Source of the DNA: Oscillospiraceae bacterium
Lineage (GTDB): Bacteria > Bacillota > Clostridia > Oscillospirales > Oscillospiraceae
Direction of reading: 5' to 3'
NCBI GenBank assembly: GCA_902787755.1
Contig: CADAHL010000011.1
Location: forward strand, 1 to 41,444
Length of the DNA stretch: 41,444 nt
The position numbers and the translations under genes are program-made. Of this stretch, positions 32,556 through 41,367 are shown one piece after another. The number at the start of each line of letters is the position of its first letter. Positions within the stretch are counted from its first letter, which is position 1. Below the pieces are notes generated by a model. That model saw only the letters and a list, made by a program, of their open reading frames with translations. It was not told the origin of the DNA and did not search any database.

Positions 32556-33254
32556 GTGAACATTGCGGAAAACGTGGCGCTGGTGCGCCGGAATATAGCC
32601 GAGGCCGCCCTGGCGGCAGGAAGAGATCCGGAAAAGATCCGCCTGGTGGCCGCCACCAAGATGAACGCCGCCTCCCGTGTCCGTCAGGCCATTGCCGCAG
32701 GCGTGGAGATCTGCGGGGAGAACCGGGTCCAGGAGATGCTGGAAAAGCAGGCCCAGGGGGCCTACGAGGGGGCGGAGCTGCACTTCATCGGCCACCTGCA
32801 GAAGAACAAGGCCAAGCAGGTGGTGGGTCTGGCAAAGCTCATCCACAGCGTGGATTCCACCGAGCTGCTGACCCTTATCTCCCGGCTGGCGGAGGCCCGG
32901 GGGCTGGTCCAGGACGTGCTTCTGGAGGTGAACATCGCCGGGGAAGCGGCCAAGTCCGGCTTTGCCCCGGAGGACGTCCCCCAGGCCCTGGCCTTTGCCT
33001 CTCAGCTGCCCGGCGTCCGGGTGCGGGGTTTGATGGCAATTCCTCCCATCTGCTCGTTTCCCGACCAGAACCGACCTTTTTTTCTCCGGATGCGAAAGCT
33101 TTTTGTTGACAATGGAGGAAAAAAATACGATAATGTATCTATGGATTTTCTGTCCATGGGTATGAGCGGCGATTATCAGGAGGCGATCGCCTGCGGAGCA
33201 GACCTCGTCCGGATCGGAACGGCTGTTTTCGGCCCCCGCGATTACTCGAAATGA
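32556..33254 (+). CDS. YggS/YlmE family pyridoxal-phosphate-binding protein
   Basis: YggS-type proteins bind pyridoxal phosphate in a TIM barrel like alanine racemase and help keep its level and amino-acid pools steady. The 232 residues show IRLVAATKMNAASRVRQAIA, with the cofactor lysine, GENRVQEMLEK, ELHFIGHLQKNKAKQVVG, HSVDSTELL and the closing SMGMSGDYQEAIACGADLVRIG. I chose GTG 32556 because AGAAGGA precedes it and no upstream start fits the family. The next gene, sepF, follows in the standard Firmicutes order. Confidence 0.93.
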   Translation: MNIAENVALVRRNIAEAALAAGRDPEKIRLVAATKMNAASRVRQAIAAGVEICGENRVQEMLEKQAQGAYEGAELHFIGHLQKNKAKQVVGLAKLIHSVDSTELLTLISRLAEARGLVQDVLLEVNIAGEAAKSGFAPEDVPQALAFASQLPGVRVRGLMAIPPICSFPDQNRPFFLRMRKLFVDNGGKKYDNVSMDFLSMGMSGDYQEAIACGADLVRIGTAVFGPRDYSK

Positions 33255-33278
33255 AGCGCAATTTACGGAGGATTCACC

Positions 33279-33854
33279 ATGGGATTCATGGATAAGCTAC
33301 AGCAGCTGGTACAGCCCTATGACGACGAAAGCCGGGATGGGGATTTCTTTGACGGCTCCAACGACGAGAGCCGGCCGGCACAGCCCGTCAGCAGCGCCTC
33401 GGAGATGTTCGAGTCCGCCTTTGGCGCAGGCCCGATGGAAGCGCCGGAGCCAGCGGCGAAAAAGCCCGCCCGGGAACAGTCCGACGGCAGCCTTCTGGGC
33501 AGTCTGGGGCTGAAAAGGCAGTCGACCGCGCCGAAAGCCCGCTCCCCCTTCCGGGAACGGACGGTGGACGTGGGAGGCACGGAGACCAGCGTGGTCCTCT
33601 TTAATCCCCGGACCTTTGACGAGGCCGGCGCCCTGGCCGGGCACATCATGGCCGGCCGCTGCGCACTGATGAGCATGGAGGGCGTGTCCGAGGACAATGC
33701 CCGCCGCCTGCTGGACTTCCTGTCCGGCATCGCCTTCGCTCTGCAGTGGAAGATCACACCCATCTCCTCCGAGGCCTATTTTGTCTCCCCCAGGGGCATG
33801 GATCTGTTCGGCCGGGCCGACGACGGCGCCGAGCTGGGCGGTCAGCGCCTGTAA
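33279..33854 (+). CDS. sepF: Cell division protein SepF
   Basis: SepF polymerises into rings and tethers FtsZ to the membrane. The 191 residues have an N-terminal amphipathic start (MGFMDKLQQLVQ), a flexible linker rich in Pro, Ala, Glu and Lys, and the C-terminal SepF domain from about residue 97 (TSVVLFNPRTFDEAGALAGHI, NARRLLDFLSGIAFAL, AYFVSPRGMDL). ATG 33279 has a GGAGGA site. It follows yggS and precedes divIVA. Confidence 0.95.
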   Translation: MGFMDKLQQLVQPYDDESRDGDFFDGSNDESRPAQPVSSASEMFESAFGAGPMEAPEPAAKKPAREQSDGSLLGSLGLKRQSTAPKARSPFRERTVDVGGTETSVVLFNPRTFDEAGALAGHIMAGRCALMSMEGVSEDNARRLLDFLSGIAFALQWKITPISSEAYFVSPRGMDLFGRADDGAELGGQRL

Positions 33855-33902
33855 CAGAAAGAGAATAACAGAAACATATAAATTGAAAGGTGGATAAGGA
33901 TA

Positions 33903-34547
33903 ATGATTACTGCGCAGGAAATTCGCGAAAAGGTGTTTGAGACCTCCCGGATCGGCGGTTACGACCGCGCCTCTGTGGATGATTTTCTGGAAGAACTGGC
34001 CGAGGACGCCGCCAGCGCCCAGAAGGAGAACGCCTCCCTCAAGGCCAAGATGAAGGTCCTGGTAGATAAGATTGAGGAGTACCGCGCCAACGAGGAAGCC
34101 CTGAACCTGGCCATTCTCTCCGCGCAGAAGCTGGCTGTCCAGATCGAGAGCGAGGCCCGCGCCCGGGCCGCCGCCATGCTGGAGGACGCCGATCGTCAGG
34201 TCAAGGCCCGCGTCGGCTCCATTGAAGAGCAGGTTCAGACCCAGGAGCAGAAGCTGGCTGAGGCCAAGGCCGCTGCCGATAAGTTCCTGGAGACCGCCCG
34301 CAGCCTGTGCCAGGCCCAGATGAAGAAGCTGGACGCCATCGATCAGGAACGCGCCGTGAAGAAGGAAGCTCCCGCTCCCGCCCCGGCTCCCGCTCCCGCT
34401 CCGGCGGACGATGTGGACGACGCCGTGCGCAGCATTGAGGACACCGTGGCCCGTCTGCAGCCCGAACCGGCCTTCCGTCTGGATCTGGACGAGGAGAAGG
34501 ACAACTCCACCACCGGTCTCGAGAACACCCAGCCCTTCACCCTGTAA
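33903..34547 (+). CDS. divIVA: DivIVA-domain coiled-coil protein
   Basis: DivIVA binds negatively curved membrane at poles and septa. The 214 residues begin ITAQEIREKVFETSRIGGYDRASVDDFLEEL, the DivIVA membrane-binding motif, and continue as coiled coil to about residue 150. A run of alternating Ala and Pro (about residues 157-169) and an acidic tail follow. ATG 33903 has a GGTGG site. It ends the division part of the operon; a terminator follows. Confidence 0.92.
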   Translation: MITAQEIREKVFETSRIGGYDRASVDDFLEELAEDAASAQKENASLKAKMKVLVDKIEEYRANEEALNLAILSAQKLAVQIESEARARAAAMLEDADRQVKARVGSIEEQVQTQEQKLAEAKAAADKFLETARSLCQAQMKKLDAIDQERAVKKEAPAPAPAPAPAPADDVDDAVRSIEDTVARLQPEPAFRLDLDEEKDNSTTGLENTQPFTL

Positions 34548-34579
34548 GAAGGCTCCGCAAGGCCAAATGACCCAACCCG

Positions 34580-34618
34580 GGGCGCACGCGTCAGCGCGCG
34601 CCCTGTGTTTTGGTTTTT
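34580..34618 (+). terminator. Terminator after divIVA
   Basis: 10-bp GC stem with one mismatch (34580-34589 with 34594-34603) and a T-rich tail with TTTT and TTTTT to 34618. Confidence 0.75.
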
Positions 34619-34670
34619 CACGCTTTTCCGATTTTACTCATAACTCTAACCATTTTAGGAGACGCTATCT

Positions 34671-37466
34671 ATGTCCAAGGATTACAACGCCACTTTGAAC
34701 CTGCCGAAGACCGAGTTTCCCATGCGGGCCGGCCTGCCCAAGCGGGAGCCGGATATGCTCCGCCGCTGGGAGGAGATGGACCTGTACCATGAGATGCTGA
34801 AAAAGGCCGAGGGCCGTCCCCGCTTCTCCCTGCACGACGGGCCTCCCTTCTCCAACGGCAACATCCACATGGGCCACGCCCTGAACAAGTCCATCAAGGA
34901 CTTTATCGTCCGCTCCTACGCCATGCGGGGCTACTACACTCCCTACATCCCCGGCTGGGACAACCACGGCATGCCCATCGAATCCGCCATCATCAAGGAG
35001 CAGAAGCTCAACCACAAGGCCATGAGCGTGGCGGATTTCCGTTCCGCCTGCCAGGCTTACGCCGAAAAATACGTGCAGAAGCAGATGGAGGGCTTCAAGC
35101 GCCTGGGCGTCGTCGGCGACTGGGAGCACCCCTACCGCACCATGTCGAAGGGCTTTGAGGCCGACGAGGTCCGCATCTTCGGCAAGATGTACCGCAACGG
35201 CCACATCTACAAGGGTCTGAAACCCGTGTACTGGTGCCCCAAGGACGAGACCGCCCTGGCCGAGGCCGAGATCGAGTACCAGGATGATCCCTGCACCACC
35301 GTGTTCGTCAAGTTCCCCATGGCCGACGACAAGGGCAAGCTGGGCCATCTGGATCACGCCCGGCTCTTCTTCCTGATCTGGACCACCACCATCTGGACCC
35401 TGCCCGGCAACATCGGCATCTCCCTGCACCCGGATGAGAGCTACGCCATCGTCAAGGCCCCCAACGGAGAGATGTATATCCTGGCCGAGCCTCTGGCCGA
35501 AAAGGTCATGCGCGCCGGCGGCTTCGACAGCTTTGAGATCCTGGAGACCCATCCCGGCAGATTCTTCGAGTACATGCTGGCCCGGCATCCCTTCCTGGAC
35601 AAGACCAGCCTGCTGATGAACGCCGACTACGTCACCATGGATTCCGGTACCGGCTGCGTGCACACCGCCCCTGGCTTCGGCGCGGACGACTATCAGACCT
35701 GCATGCGCTACGGCACTGAAATGGTGGTGCCCGTGGACGATCAGGGCCGTCACACAGAGTACGCCGGCAAGTACGCCGGGCTGAAGACCGAGGAGTCCAA
35801 CGCCGTCATCCTGGCCGACATGAAGGAGAGCGGCGCGCTGTTTGCCTCCGAGCAGATCGTGCACAGCTATCCCCACTGCTGGCGCTGCAAGAGCCCCATC
35901 ATCTTCCGGGCCACGCCTCAGTGGTTCTGCTCAGTGGATTCCTTCAAGGAAGCCGCCGTCAAGGCCTGTGACGACGTGAAGTGGCTGCCCGCCTGGGGCA
36001 AGGACCGCATGGCCGCCATGATCCGGGAGCGCAGCGACTGGTGCATCTCCCGTCAGCGCCGCTGGGGCCTGCCCATCCCCGTGTTCTACTGCGAGGACTG
36101 CGGAAAGCCCGTGTGCACGGAGGAGAGCATCGAATCCGTGGCCGGCATCTTCGAGAAGGAAGGCAGCAACGCCTGGTTCAGCCGGGAGGCCGAGGAGCTT
36201 CTGCCCCAGGGCTTTACCTGCCCCCACTGCGGCGGAAAGCACTTCACCAAGGAGACCAACACCCTGGACGGCTGGTTCGACTCCGGCTCCACCCACTACG
36301 CCGCCATGCAGCGCGATCAGGGCTTCTGGCCCTGCGACATGTACATGGAGGGCGGCGACCAGTACCGCGGCTGGTTCCAGTCCTCTCTGCTGGTGGCTGT
36401 GGGCGCTCTGGGCAAGGGCGCGCCTTACCGGGAGTGCCTGACCCACGGCTGGACCGTGGACGGCGAGGGCAAGGCCATGCACAAGTCCCTGGGCAACGGC
36501 GTGGATCCCGCCGACCTGATCAAGGACTTCGGCGCGGATATGATCCGGCTGTGGGCCGGCTCCGCCGACTACCACGTGGACGTGAGATGCTCCAAGGAGA
36601 TCTTCAAGCAGCTCAGCCAGAACTACCTGAAGTTCCGCAACACTGCCCGGTACTGCCTGGGCAACCTGGACGGCTTCGACGCCAACGACCTGGTAGCGCC
36701 CGAAGAGATGCTGCCCCTGGACCGCTGGGCCGTGACCAAGCTCAACGAGCTCATTGAGAAGGTCGAGACCGCATACGCAAACTATGAGTTCCACGTGGTC
36801 TCCCATGCCATCAACGACTTCTGCGTGGTGGAGCTGTCGAGCTTCTATCTGGACATCATCAAGGACCGGCTCTACTGCGAGGAGCGCAACGGCCTGAAGC
36901 GCCGCAGCGCCCAGACCGCCCTGTGGCTGATCCTGGACAGCATGACCAAGATGTTCGCCCCCATCCTGGCCTTCACCTGTGACGAGATCTGGCAGATGAT
37001 GCCCCACCGGGAGGGTGACGACAGCCGGAACGTGCTGCTGAACCTGATGAACAAGCCCTTCCTGGACTACGCCCTGGATGCGGCCGAGATGGCCCGCTGG
37101 GATCAGCTGATCTCCCTGCGCGGGGACGTGAACGCCGTTCTGGAGACCGCCCGGGCCGCCAAGCGGATCGGCAAGCCTCTGGACGCCGCCGTGGTCCTGC
37201 ACCCGGAGGACGACCAGGCCAGGGAGCTGACTGAGCGCCTGTCCGACATGGATCTGGATGATCTGTTCATCGTCTCCCGCTGCCTGATCGCCGACGACGA
37301 GCAGGAGGACGCCATCACTGCCAGGGGCAGCGCCTGGCCCGGCCTGCGCATTTCGGTCACCGAGGCCCCCGGCGTCAAGTGCCCCCGCTGCTGGAAGCAC
37401 TCGATCCACGCCGATCCGGAGACAGAACTTTGCCCGCGCTGCGCTGAAGTTCTTGCAAAACTCTGA
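34671..37466 (+). CDS. ileS: Isoleucyl-tRNA synthetase
   Basis: IleRS charges tRNA-Ile and edits misactivated valine. The 931 residues contain the HIGH-type site NGNIHMGHALNKS, the editing domain with TTIWTLPGNIGISLHPDESY, the zinc/WFDSGSTH segment, and the KMSKS region in the variant form GKAMHKSLGN. The C-terminal zinc finger (CPRCWKH...CPRC) is complete. ATG 34671 has an AGGAGA site; no T-box leader fits between the divIVA terminator and the gene. lspA and rluD follow, a common order. Confidence 0.97.
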   Translation: MSKDYNATLNLPKTEFPMRAGLPKREPDMLRRWEEMDLYHEMLKKAEGRPRFSLHDGPPFSNGNIHMGHALNKSIKDFIVRSYAMRGYYTPYIPGWDNHGMPIESAIIKEQKLNHKAMSVADFRSACQAYAEKYVQKQMEGFKRLGVVGDWEHPYRTMSKGFEADEVRIFGKMYRNGHIYKGLKPVYWCPKDETALAEAEIEYQDDPCTTVFVKFPMADDKGKLGHLDHARLFFLIWTTTIWTLPGNIGISLHPDESYAIVKAPNGEMYILAEPLAEKVMRAGGFDSFEILETHPGRFFEYMLARHPFLDKTSLLMNADYVTMDSGTGCVHTAPGFGADDYQTCMRYGTEMVVPVDDQGRHTEYAGKYAGLKTEESNAVILADMKESGALFASEQIVHSYPHCWRCKSPIIFRATPQWFCSVDSFKEAAVKACDDVKWLPAWGKDRMAAMIRERSDWCISRQRRWGLPIPVFYCEDCGKPVCTEESIESVAGIFEKEGSNAWFSREAEELLPQGFTCPHCGGKHFTKETNTLDGWFDSGSTHYAAMQRDQGFWPCDMYMEGGDQYRGWFQSSLLVAVGALGKGAPYRECLTHGWTVDGEGKAMHKSLGNGVDPADLIKDFGADMIRLWAGSADYHVDVRCSKEIFKQLSQNYLKFRNTARYCLGNLDGFDANDLVAPEEMLPLDRWAVTKLNELIEKVETAYANYEFHVVSHAINDFCVVELSSFYLDIIKDRLYCEERNGLKRRSAQTALWLILDSMTKMFAPILAFTCDEIWQMMPHREGDDSRNVLLNLMNKPFLDYALDAAEMARWDQLISLRGDVNAVLETARAAKRIGKPLDAAVVLHPEDDQARELTERLSDMDLDDLFIVSRCLIADDEQEDAITARGSAWPGLRISVTEAPGVKCPRCWKHSIHADPETELCPRCAEVLAKL

Positions 37467-37481
37467 GGAATAGAGTAGAAT
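37453..37481 (+). promoter_or_regulatory. Putative lspA promoter inside the end of ileS
   Basis: TTGCAA (37453-37458), 17-bp spacer, TAGAAT (37476-37481). Confidence 0.4.
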
Positions 37482-37540
37482 AAACCAAGCTGATTCAGCA
37501 AGCCGCCGCAAACGCCCCCTGCGGCAGATAGGAGAGAGAT

Positions 37541-38482
37541 ATGCTGTACGCGATCGTAGCATTGGTGGTCGTTTTGATCGACCAGTGGGTCAAGTTCTAT
37601 ACCGCCGGTTTCATTCATTTTGATGACGCCGGAACCCCGTTGATCAACGGCATTCTGAGCCTGGTCAACGTCCACAACACCGGCGCGGCCTTCAGCCTGT
37701 TCAGCGGCGGAAACGCCCGGATCTATTTCATCATCATCACAGGCGTATTCACCGTGGCTGTCATCATCGCCCTGGCGACCAAGTTCGTCTCCGGCCCCGT
37801 GGCCCGCTGGAGCCTGGTGCTGATGACCGCAGGCGGCCTGTCCAACTGCATCGACCGGGTGATCTACGGCTACGTGCAGGATATGTTCAAGTTTGAGCCT
37901 CTGCCCTCCTTCCCCGTGTTCAACGTGGCTGACATCGTCATCACCGTGTTCTGCTTCCTGTTCATTCTGGCCCTGTTCTTTGAGAAGGACCGCCGGAGCA
38001 AGGACGATTATGATGACGCCTTCTCCACCGAGGAAGAGGAAGAGATTGAGGAGCCTGTCCGCAAGCCTGTGAGCCGCCGCGCCGCCAGGCGCGCCCGCGT
38101 GGAGGAGGATGAGGAGGACGACGAAGACGAAGAGCCCGTCCGCAAGCCTCAGCCCAAGCCGGTCCGCAGAACGCAGACCGACCCCGCCCGGGACAGTCTG
38201 GCTGCCGCCGAGAAGCCTCAGTTCTCCATGGACTTCAGCGCCCTGGACGACGTGCCCACCAGCCGTCACGGCTCCGCCCCCGCCAGGCCCGCCAGAACCG
38301 CGCAGCCCGCGGCCGCAAAGCCCCAGGCGGAAGCCCCTGCCGCCAGAGCCGCTCAGTCCGCGGCTCCCGCCCGGTCCCAGGCTCAGCCCGCCTCCAGGCC
38401 CGCAAGCCGCCCCGCGGCCAAACCGGCCTCGAAGGATGAGTTCTCCCTGGACGATATTCTGGCAGAATTCAGAGACAATTGA
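37541..38482 (+). CDS. lspA: Lipoprotein signal peptidase with a long disordered tail
   Basis: LspA removes signal peptides from prolipoproteins. Residues 1-148 are a full enzyme with four membrane helices and both catalytic aspartates: NCIDRVIYGYVQD (Asp105) and FNVADIVIT (Asp131). The family is normally about 150-170 residues. Here it is 313, with a tail from about residue 150: first acidic/Arg stretches (EEEEEIEEPV, EEDEEDDEDEE), then Ala-Pro-Arg-rich sequence, ending in a possible short motif, FSLDDILAEF (301-310). ATG 37541 has an AGGAGAG site. Its stop overlaps the rluD start by one base. Confidence 0.94.
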   Translation: MLYAIVALVVVLIDQWVKFYTAGFIHFDDAGTPLINGILSLVNVHNTGAAFSLFSGGNARIYFIIITGVFTVAVIIALATKFVSGPVARWSLVLMTAGGLSNCIDRVIYGYVQDMFKFEPLPSFPVFNVADIVITVFCFLFILALFFEKDRRSKDDYDDAFSTEEEEEIEEPVRKPVSRRAARRARVEEDEEDDEDEEPVRKPQPKPVRRTQTDPARDSLAAAEKPQFSMDFSALDDVPTSRHGSAPARPARTAQPAAAKPQAEAPAARAAQSAAPARSQAQPASRPASRPAAKPASKDEFSLDDILAEFRDN

Positions 38483-39405
38483 TGGAAGACGAAATTCTTC
38501 TGATCCAAGCAGAGGAGAGCGGCGAACGCATCGACGCTCTCCTCGCCCATACTGTGGAGGGTCTGAGCCGCAGCGCCGCCCAGCGGCTGTTGGAGGAGGG
38601 ATACGTGCTTCTCCACGGCCAGCCGGTCCGGAAGAACTACAAATGCATCTCGGGCGACTGCTTTGAGGTCTGTCTGCCCCCTCCGGAGGACGTGGAGCTG
38701 GTGCCTCAGGACATCCCCCTGGCGGTAGCCTACGAGGACGGGGATCTGATCGTGGTGAACAAGCCCCGAGGCCTGGTAGTGCATCCCGCCCCCGGCCATC
38801 CCGACGGGACCCTGGTCAACGCCCTGCTTTTCCACTGCGGAGACAGTCTCTCCGGCATCGGCGGAGAGAAACGGCCGGGCATCGTCCACCGGATCGACAA
38901 GGACACCTCCGGTCTGCTGATCGTGGCCAAGAACGATTTCGCCCACCAGGCGCTGTCGGAGCAGCTGAAGGACCGGAGCCTGTCCCGAACCTACGAGGCC
39001 GTCGTCCGGGGCAATCTGCGGGAGGATTCCGGCACCGTGGACCGCCCCATCGGGCGCCACCCCACGGACCGAAAGCGTATGGCCGTGACCGAGAAGAACA
39101 GCCGCCCCGCGGTGACCCACTGGGAAGTGATCGCCCGCTATCGGGGCTATACCCACGTCCGCTGCCATCTGGAAACCGGGCGCACCCATCAGATCCGGGT
39201 CCACATGGCCAGCATCGGCCATCCCCTGCTGGGGGATTTCACCTACGGCGCCCCCTCGCCGGACAAGGGCCTGGAGGGCCAGTGTCTCCACGCCAGGCAA
39301 CTGCGCTTTGTTCACCCCCGGACCGGGGAAACGGTCCTGATCGAAAGTGAGCTTCCGGAATATTTTACCCAGGTCCTGGCCCGTCTGGGCGAGGTGATCG
39401 GATAG
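38482..39405 (+). CDS. rluD: RluD-type 23S rRNA pseudouridine synthase
   Basis: The 307 residues consist of an S4 RNA-binding domain (SGERIDALLAHTVEGLSRSAAQRLLEEG) and a pseudouridine synthase domain. The catalytic Asp is in PGIVHRIDKDTSGLLIVAK, and GRTHQIRVHMASIGHPLLGD is the second signature. RluD-family enzymes modify U1911, U1915 and U1917 of 23S rRNA in E. coli; which uridines here is not known. ATG 38482 overlaps the lspA stop (TGATG). The lspA-rluD order is usual. Confidence 0.94.
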   Translation: MEDEILLIQAEESGERIDALLAHTVEGLSRSAAQRLLEEGYVLLHGQPVRKNYKCISGDCFEVCLPPPEDVELVPQDIPLAVAYEDGDLIVVNKPRGLVVHPAPGHPDGTLVNALLFHCGDSLSGIGGEKRPGIVHRIDKDTSGLLIVAKNDFAHQALSEQLKDRSLSRTYEAVVRGNLREDSGTVDRPIGRHPTDRKRMAVTEKNSRPAVTHWEVIARYRGYTHVRCHLETGRTHQIRVHMASIGHPLLGDFTYGAPSPDKGLEGQCLHARQLRFVHPRTGETVLIESELPEYFTQVLARLGEVIG

Positions 39406-39415
39406 GAGGATCCCT

Positions 39416-39610
39416 ATGAAAAAATACGCTCTGCTCGGCGGCATCCTGGTCGCGGTCATTCTGGTGATCGTGCTGGCGATCCGCATCGTCTCCGGCGCCG
39501 CGGCTCTAGCCGGCGGTCTGTTCCAGACTCTTCTCGGAATCGTCATCGTGCTGGCCCTGGTGGTCATCGTGGTCTGGATGTTCTCCTACGCAAAAAAGAG
39601 CAGAAAATAA
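39416..39610 (+). CDS. Small membrane protein, function unknown
   Basis: A 64-residue protein with two hydrophobic helices (about residues 5-25 and 36-57) and a basic C-terminus (YAKKSRK). ATG 39416 has a strong AGGAGG site 10 bp after rluD, so it is the last gene of the operon. I do not recognise a family. Confidence 0.75.
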   Translation: MKKYALLGGILVAVILVIVLAIRIVSGAAALAGGLFQTLLGIVIVLALVVIVVWMFSYAKKSRK

Positions 39611-39637
39611 GAGCCGCCCCTATGGGCAGCTCCCACA

Positions 39638-39677
39638 GAAAAAATGCCGAGGCAGCGCGTTATGCGCTGCCTCGTTT
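39638..39677. terminator. Bidirectional terminator between the rluD operon and rubrerythrin
   Basis: Perfect 10-bp stem GAGGCAGCGC (39649-39658) with GCGCTGCCTC (39664-39673). The minus strand, after rubrerythrin, has TTTTTT at 39644-39638. Confidence 0.9.
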
Positions 39678-39683
39678 GTCTTA

Positions 39684-40223
39684 TCAGTAATTCTCTTTGC
39701 GGACCTCAAAGTAGCTCTGGGGATGATTGCAGACCGGGCACACCTCGGGGGCCTTGGTGCCCACCACCAGGTGGCCGCAGTTGCGGCACTCCCAGACCTG
39801 GACGCCGCTCTTCTCGAACTGCGTCTTGGTCTCCACATTGGTCAGCAGCCTGCGATAACGCTCCTCATGGGCCTTCTCGATGGCGCCCACACCCCGGAAT
39901 TTGGCCGCGAGCTCGGGGAAGCCCTCTTCCTCCGCCTCCCTGGCCATCCGCTCGTACATGTCAGTCCACTCGAAATTCTCACCCTCGGCGGCATGCAGCA
40001 GGTTCTCCTCGGTGGTGCCCAGCTCGCCCAGCTCCTTGAACCAGAGCTTGGCGTGTTCCTTCTCGTTGTCGGCGGTCTTCAGAAAGATCTCCGCGATCTG
40101 CTCGAAGCCGGCCTTCTTTGCCACAGAGGCAAAATAGGTGTACTTATTTCTGGCCTGGGACTCGCCCGCGAAGGCCTCCCACAGGTTCTTTTCGGTTCTG
40201 GTTCCCGCGTATTTGTTCGCCAT
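39684..40223 (-). CDS. Rubrerythrin
   Basis: Rubrerythrin reduces hydrogen peroxide in anaerobes with a diiron site and a rubredoxin-type iron. The 179 residues show the helical diiron domain ([47 protein letters not shown]) and the C-terminal rubredoxin domain with CRNCG and CPVCNHP. ATG 40223 has an AGGAGG site, and it has its own promoter. This points to an oxygen-sensitive organism. Confidence 0.96.
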   Translation of the reverse strand: MANKYAGTRTEKNLWEAFAGESQARNKYTYFASVAKKAGFEQIAEIFLKTADNEKEHAKLWFKELGELGTTEENLLHAAEGENFEWTDMYERMAREAEEEGFPELAAKFRGVGAIEKAHEERYRRLLTNVETKTQFEKSGVQVWECRNCGHLVVGTKAPEVCPVCNHPQSYFEVRKENY

Positions 40224-40257
40224 AGAATACCCTCCTCAGAAATGGCTTGATATAGAT

Positions 40258-40287
40258 ACTATACCCCGAATCACCGGTATTAGTCAA
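40258..40287 (-). promoter_or_regulatory. Rubrerythrin promoter
   Basis: TTGACT (40287-40282), 18-bp spacer, TATAGT (40263-40258). I see no clear PerR box. Positions 40288-40436 upstream hold no gene that I can support. Confidence 0.65.
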
Positions 40288-40436
40288 CTGATACTGTTTT
40301 CAAATCACGCGCTGCAGGTGCCGCTGCGGGATCGAACGCTGCCGATGGCGGATTGCGACAAACGCCGCCTCGTCTACGATCACCCGGATCATGAATCCGG
40401 CGTAAGGTCGCTCCCGTTTAAATCCCCTTGGGAATC

Positions 40437-40476
40437 AAAAAGAGCACCCCACCCTGACGGGTGAGCTGCTCTTTTT
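40437..40476 (-). terminator. Terminator of a former tRNA gene
   Basis: 10-bp stem AAAAAGAGCA (40437-40446) with TGCTCTTTTT (40467-40476) and an inner CACCC/GGGTG stem. On the minus strand it directly follows a tRNA 3' end and ends in TTTTT. Confidence 0.85.
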
Positions 40477-40498
40477 GGCGCAGAAGGAGGGATTTGAA
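40476..40498 (-). other. Truncated tRNA 3' end: probable att site, left junction of an integrated element
   Basis: On the minus strand this reads as a tRNA T-loop TTCAAAT (40498-40492), T-stem strand CCCTC, acceptor strand CTTCTGC, discriminator G and CCA (40478-40476). The matching 5' half of the tRNA is absent: after 40498 the expected T-stem partner is replaced. This is what remains of a tRNA gene when an element integrates in its 3' end; the intact copy would be at the far end of the element, outside the window. The amino acid cannot be told; the G discriminator and T-stem are like tRNA-Ser. Confidence 0.6.
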
Positions 40499-40619
40499 TT
40501 GAAGGCGTTGATTCCAATAGTACTTTTTTGATAAAAACGAGGCATAATAAAAAGATTATCAGCTAAAATCTAAAATCCGTACCTGTCAGAGTGCTTGTTT
40601 CCAATGGTTCCAATCTATA

Positions 40620-40641
40620 AAGGGTCAAAGTAAGGGTCAAA
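40620..40641 (+). repeat. Tandem AAGGGTCAAA repeats ahead of tnpV
   Basis: AAGGGTCAAA occurs at 40620-40629 and 40632-40641, a 12-bp period. TTCCAAT also occurs three times between the att site and tnpV. Such repeats near an att site could bind an integrase or excisionase. No gene fits in 40499-40658. Confidence 0.5.
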
Positions 40642-40658
40642 AAACAGGAGGAAAAACC

Positions 40659-41033
40659 ATGGAACAATCACTGTATGAAAAGCTGGGCGGAAGCTATGTA
40701 AAGGTCGGAGATTATCTTCTGCCCGATCTTACAATTGACGAATTTGAGCAACAGACCATTGGCAAATATGGCAGAATGCGAAAACGCTATCTGAAAGAAT
40801 ACCGCCGCGTACTTTACACCAATTTGTTGGTAAACGGTAAACTGTTTCGGCACCTGGCCGAGATCGACCAGAGCTGTGAGGAACAGCTGGAACTAATCAT
40901 CCAGCGGATGGCAAAGCAAGAGGGCGTGACCGAGATGCTCAAGGCAGTCGATCAAATGGAGTGGGTGCGCCGCATGAACAGCATTAACAATCGTGCGGAA
41001 GAGATCGTGCTGAGCGAGCTCATCTACTGCTGA
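40659..41033 (+). CDS. TnpV-family transposon-encoded protein
   Basis: The 124 residues (SLYEKLGGSYVKVGDYLLPD, GKYGRMRKRYLKEYR, LVNGKLFRHLAEID) match the TnpV family first seen in clostridial mobilisable transposons. The protein has no known enzymatic motif. ATG 40659 follows AGGAGG. It sits 160 bp inside the predicted element junction, and its AT content is higher than that of the core genes, which supports recent acquisition. Confidence 0.85.
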   Translation: MEQSLYEKLGGSYVKVGDYLLPDLTIDEFEQQTIGKYGRMRKRYLKEYRRVLYTNLLVNGKLFRHLAEIDQSCEEQLELIIQRMAKQEGVTEMLKAVDQMEWVRRMNSINNRAEEIVLSELIYC

Positions 41034-41046
41034 GGGAGGTGCTGAA

Positions 41047-41328
41047 ATGCTGATTCTGGAAGACCTTTACCTCGGTGATGTTCACCCCAGTGAGCGCAGC
41101 TTCAAGCGCAACAGCCAATATGCGAAAGCTCTGGATGACCTTGTGAAAGCCGGAGACGCGCTGACTGACACCCTCACCGAAAAGCAGAAGGGAATGTTTG
41201 AAGACTACATGACCGCACAGCGGGAGATAAACGTGCTTACCGATTGCGAGACGTTTATCTACGCATTTCGATTGGCAGCTAAGATCATAATTGATGTTCT
41301 GACAGAAGGGAAAATGAAAGAAATCTGA
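41047..41328 (+). CDS. DUF6809-type small protein of integrative elements
   Basis: A 93-residue alpha-helical protein that begins MLILEDLYLGDVHPSERSFK. Small proteins of this kind often stand beside TnpV in clostridial integrative elements. It follows tnpV by 13 bp and has GGGAGG ahead of ATG 41047. Function is unknown. Confidence 0.75.
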   Translation: MLILEDLYLGDVHPSERSFKRNSQYAKALDDLVKAGDALTDTLTEKQKGMFEDYMTAQREINVLTDCETFIYAFRLAAKIIIDVLTEGKMKEI

Positions 41329-41335
41329 AGAGAAC

Positions 41336-41367
41336 AAGGAGGGCTTGTAAAACTGCAGGCCCTCCTT
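41336..41367 (+). terminator. Hairpin after the DUF6809 gene
   Basis: 9-bp stem AAGGAGGGC (41336-41344) with GCCCTCCTT (41359-41367), weak T tract. After it, 41368-41444 is open in one frame to the window edge but has no clear start. Confidence 0.6.

Noticed and set aside
34548-34670. T-box leader for ileS
   Set aside because: Only about 120 bp separate divIVA and ileS, most of it a terminator, and no T-box sequence is visible.
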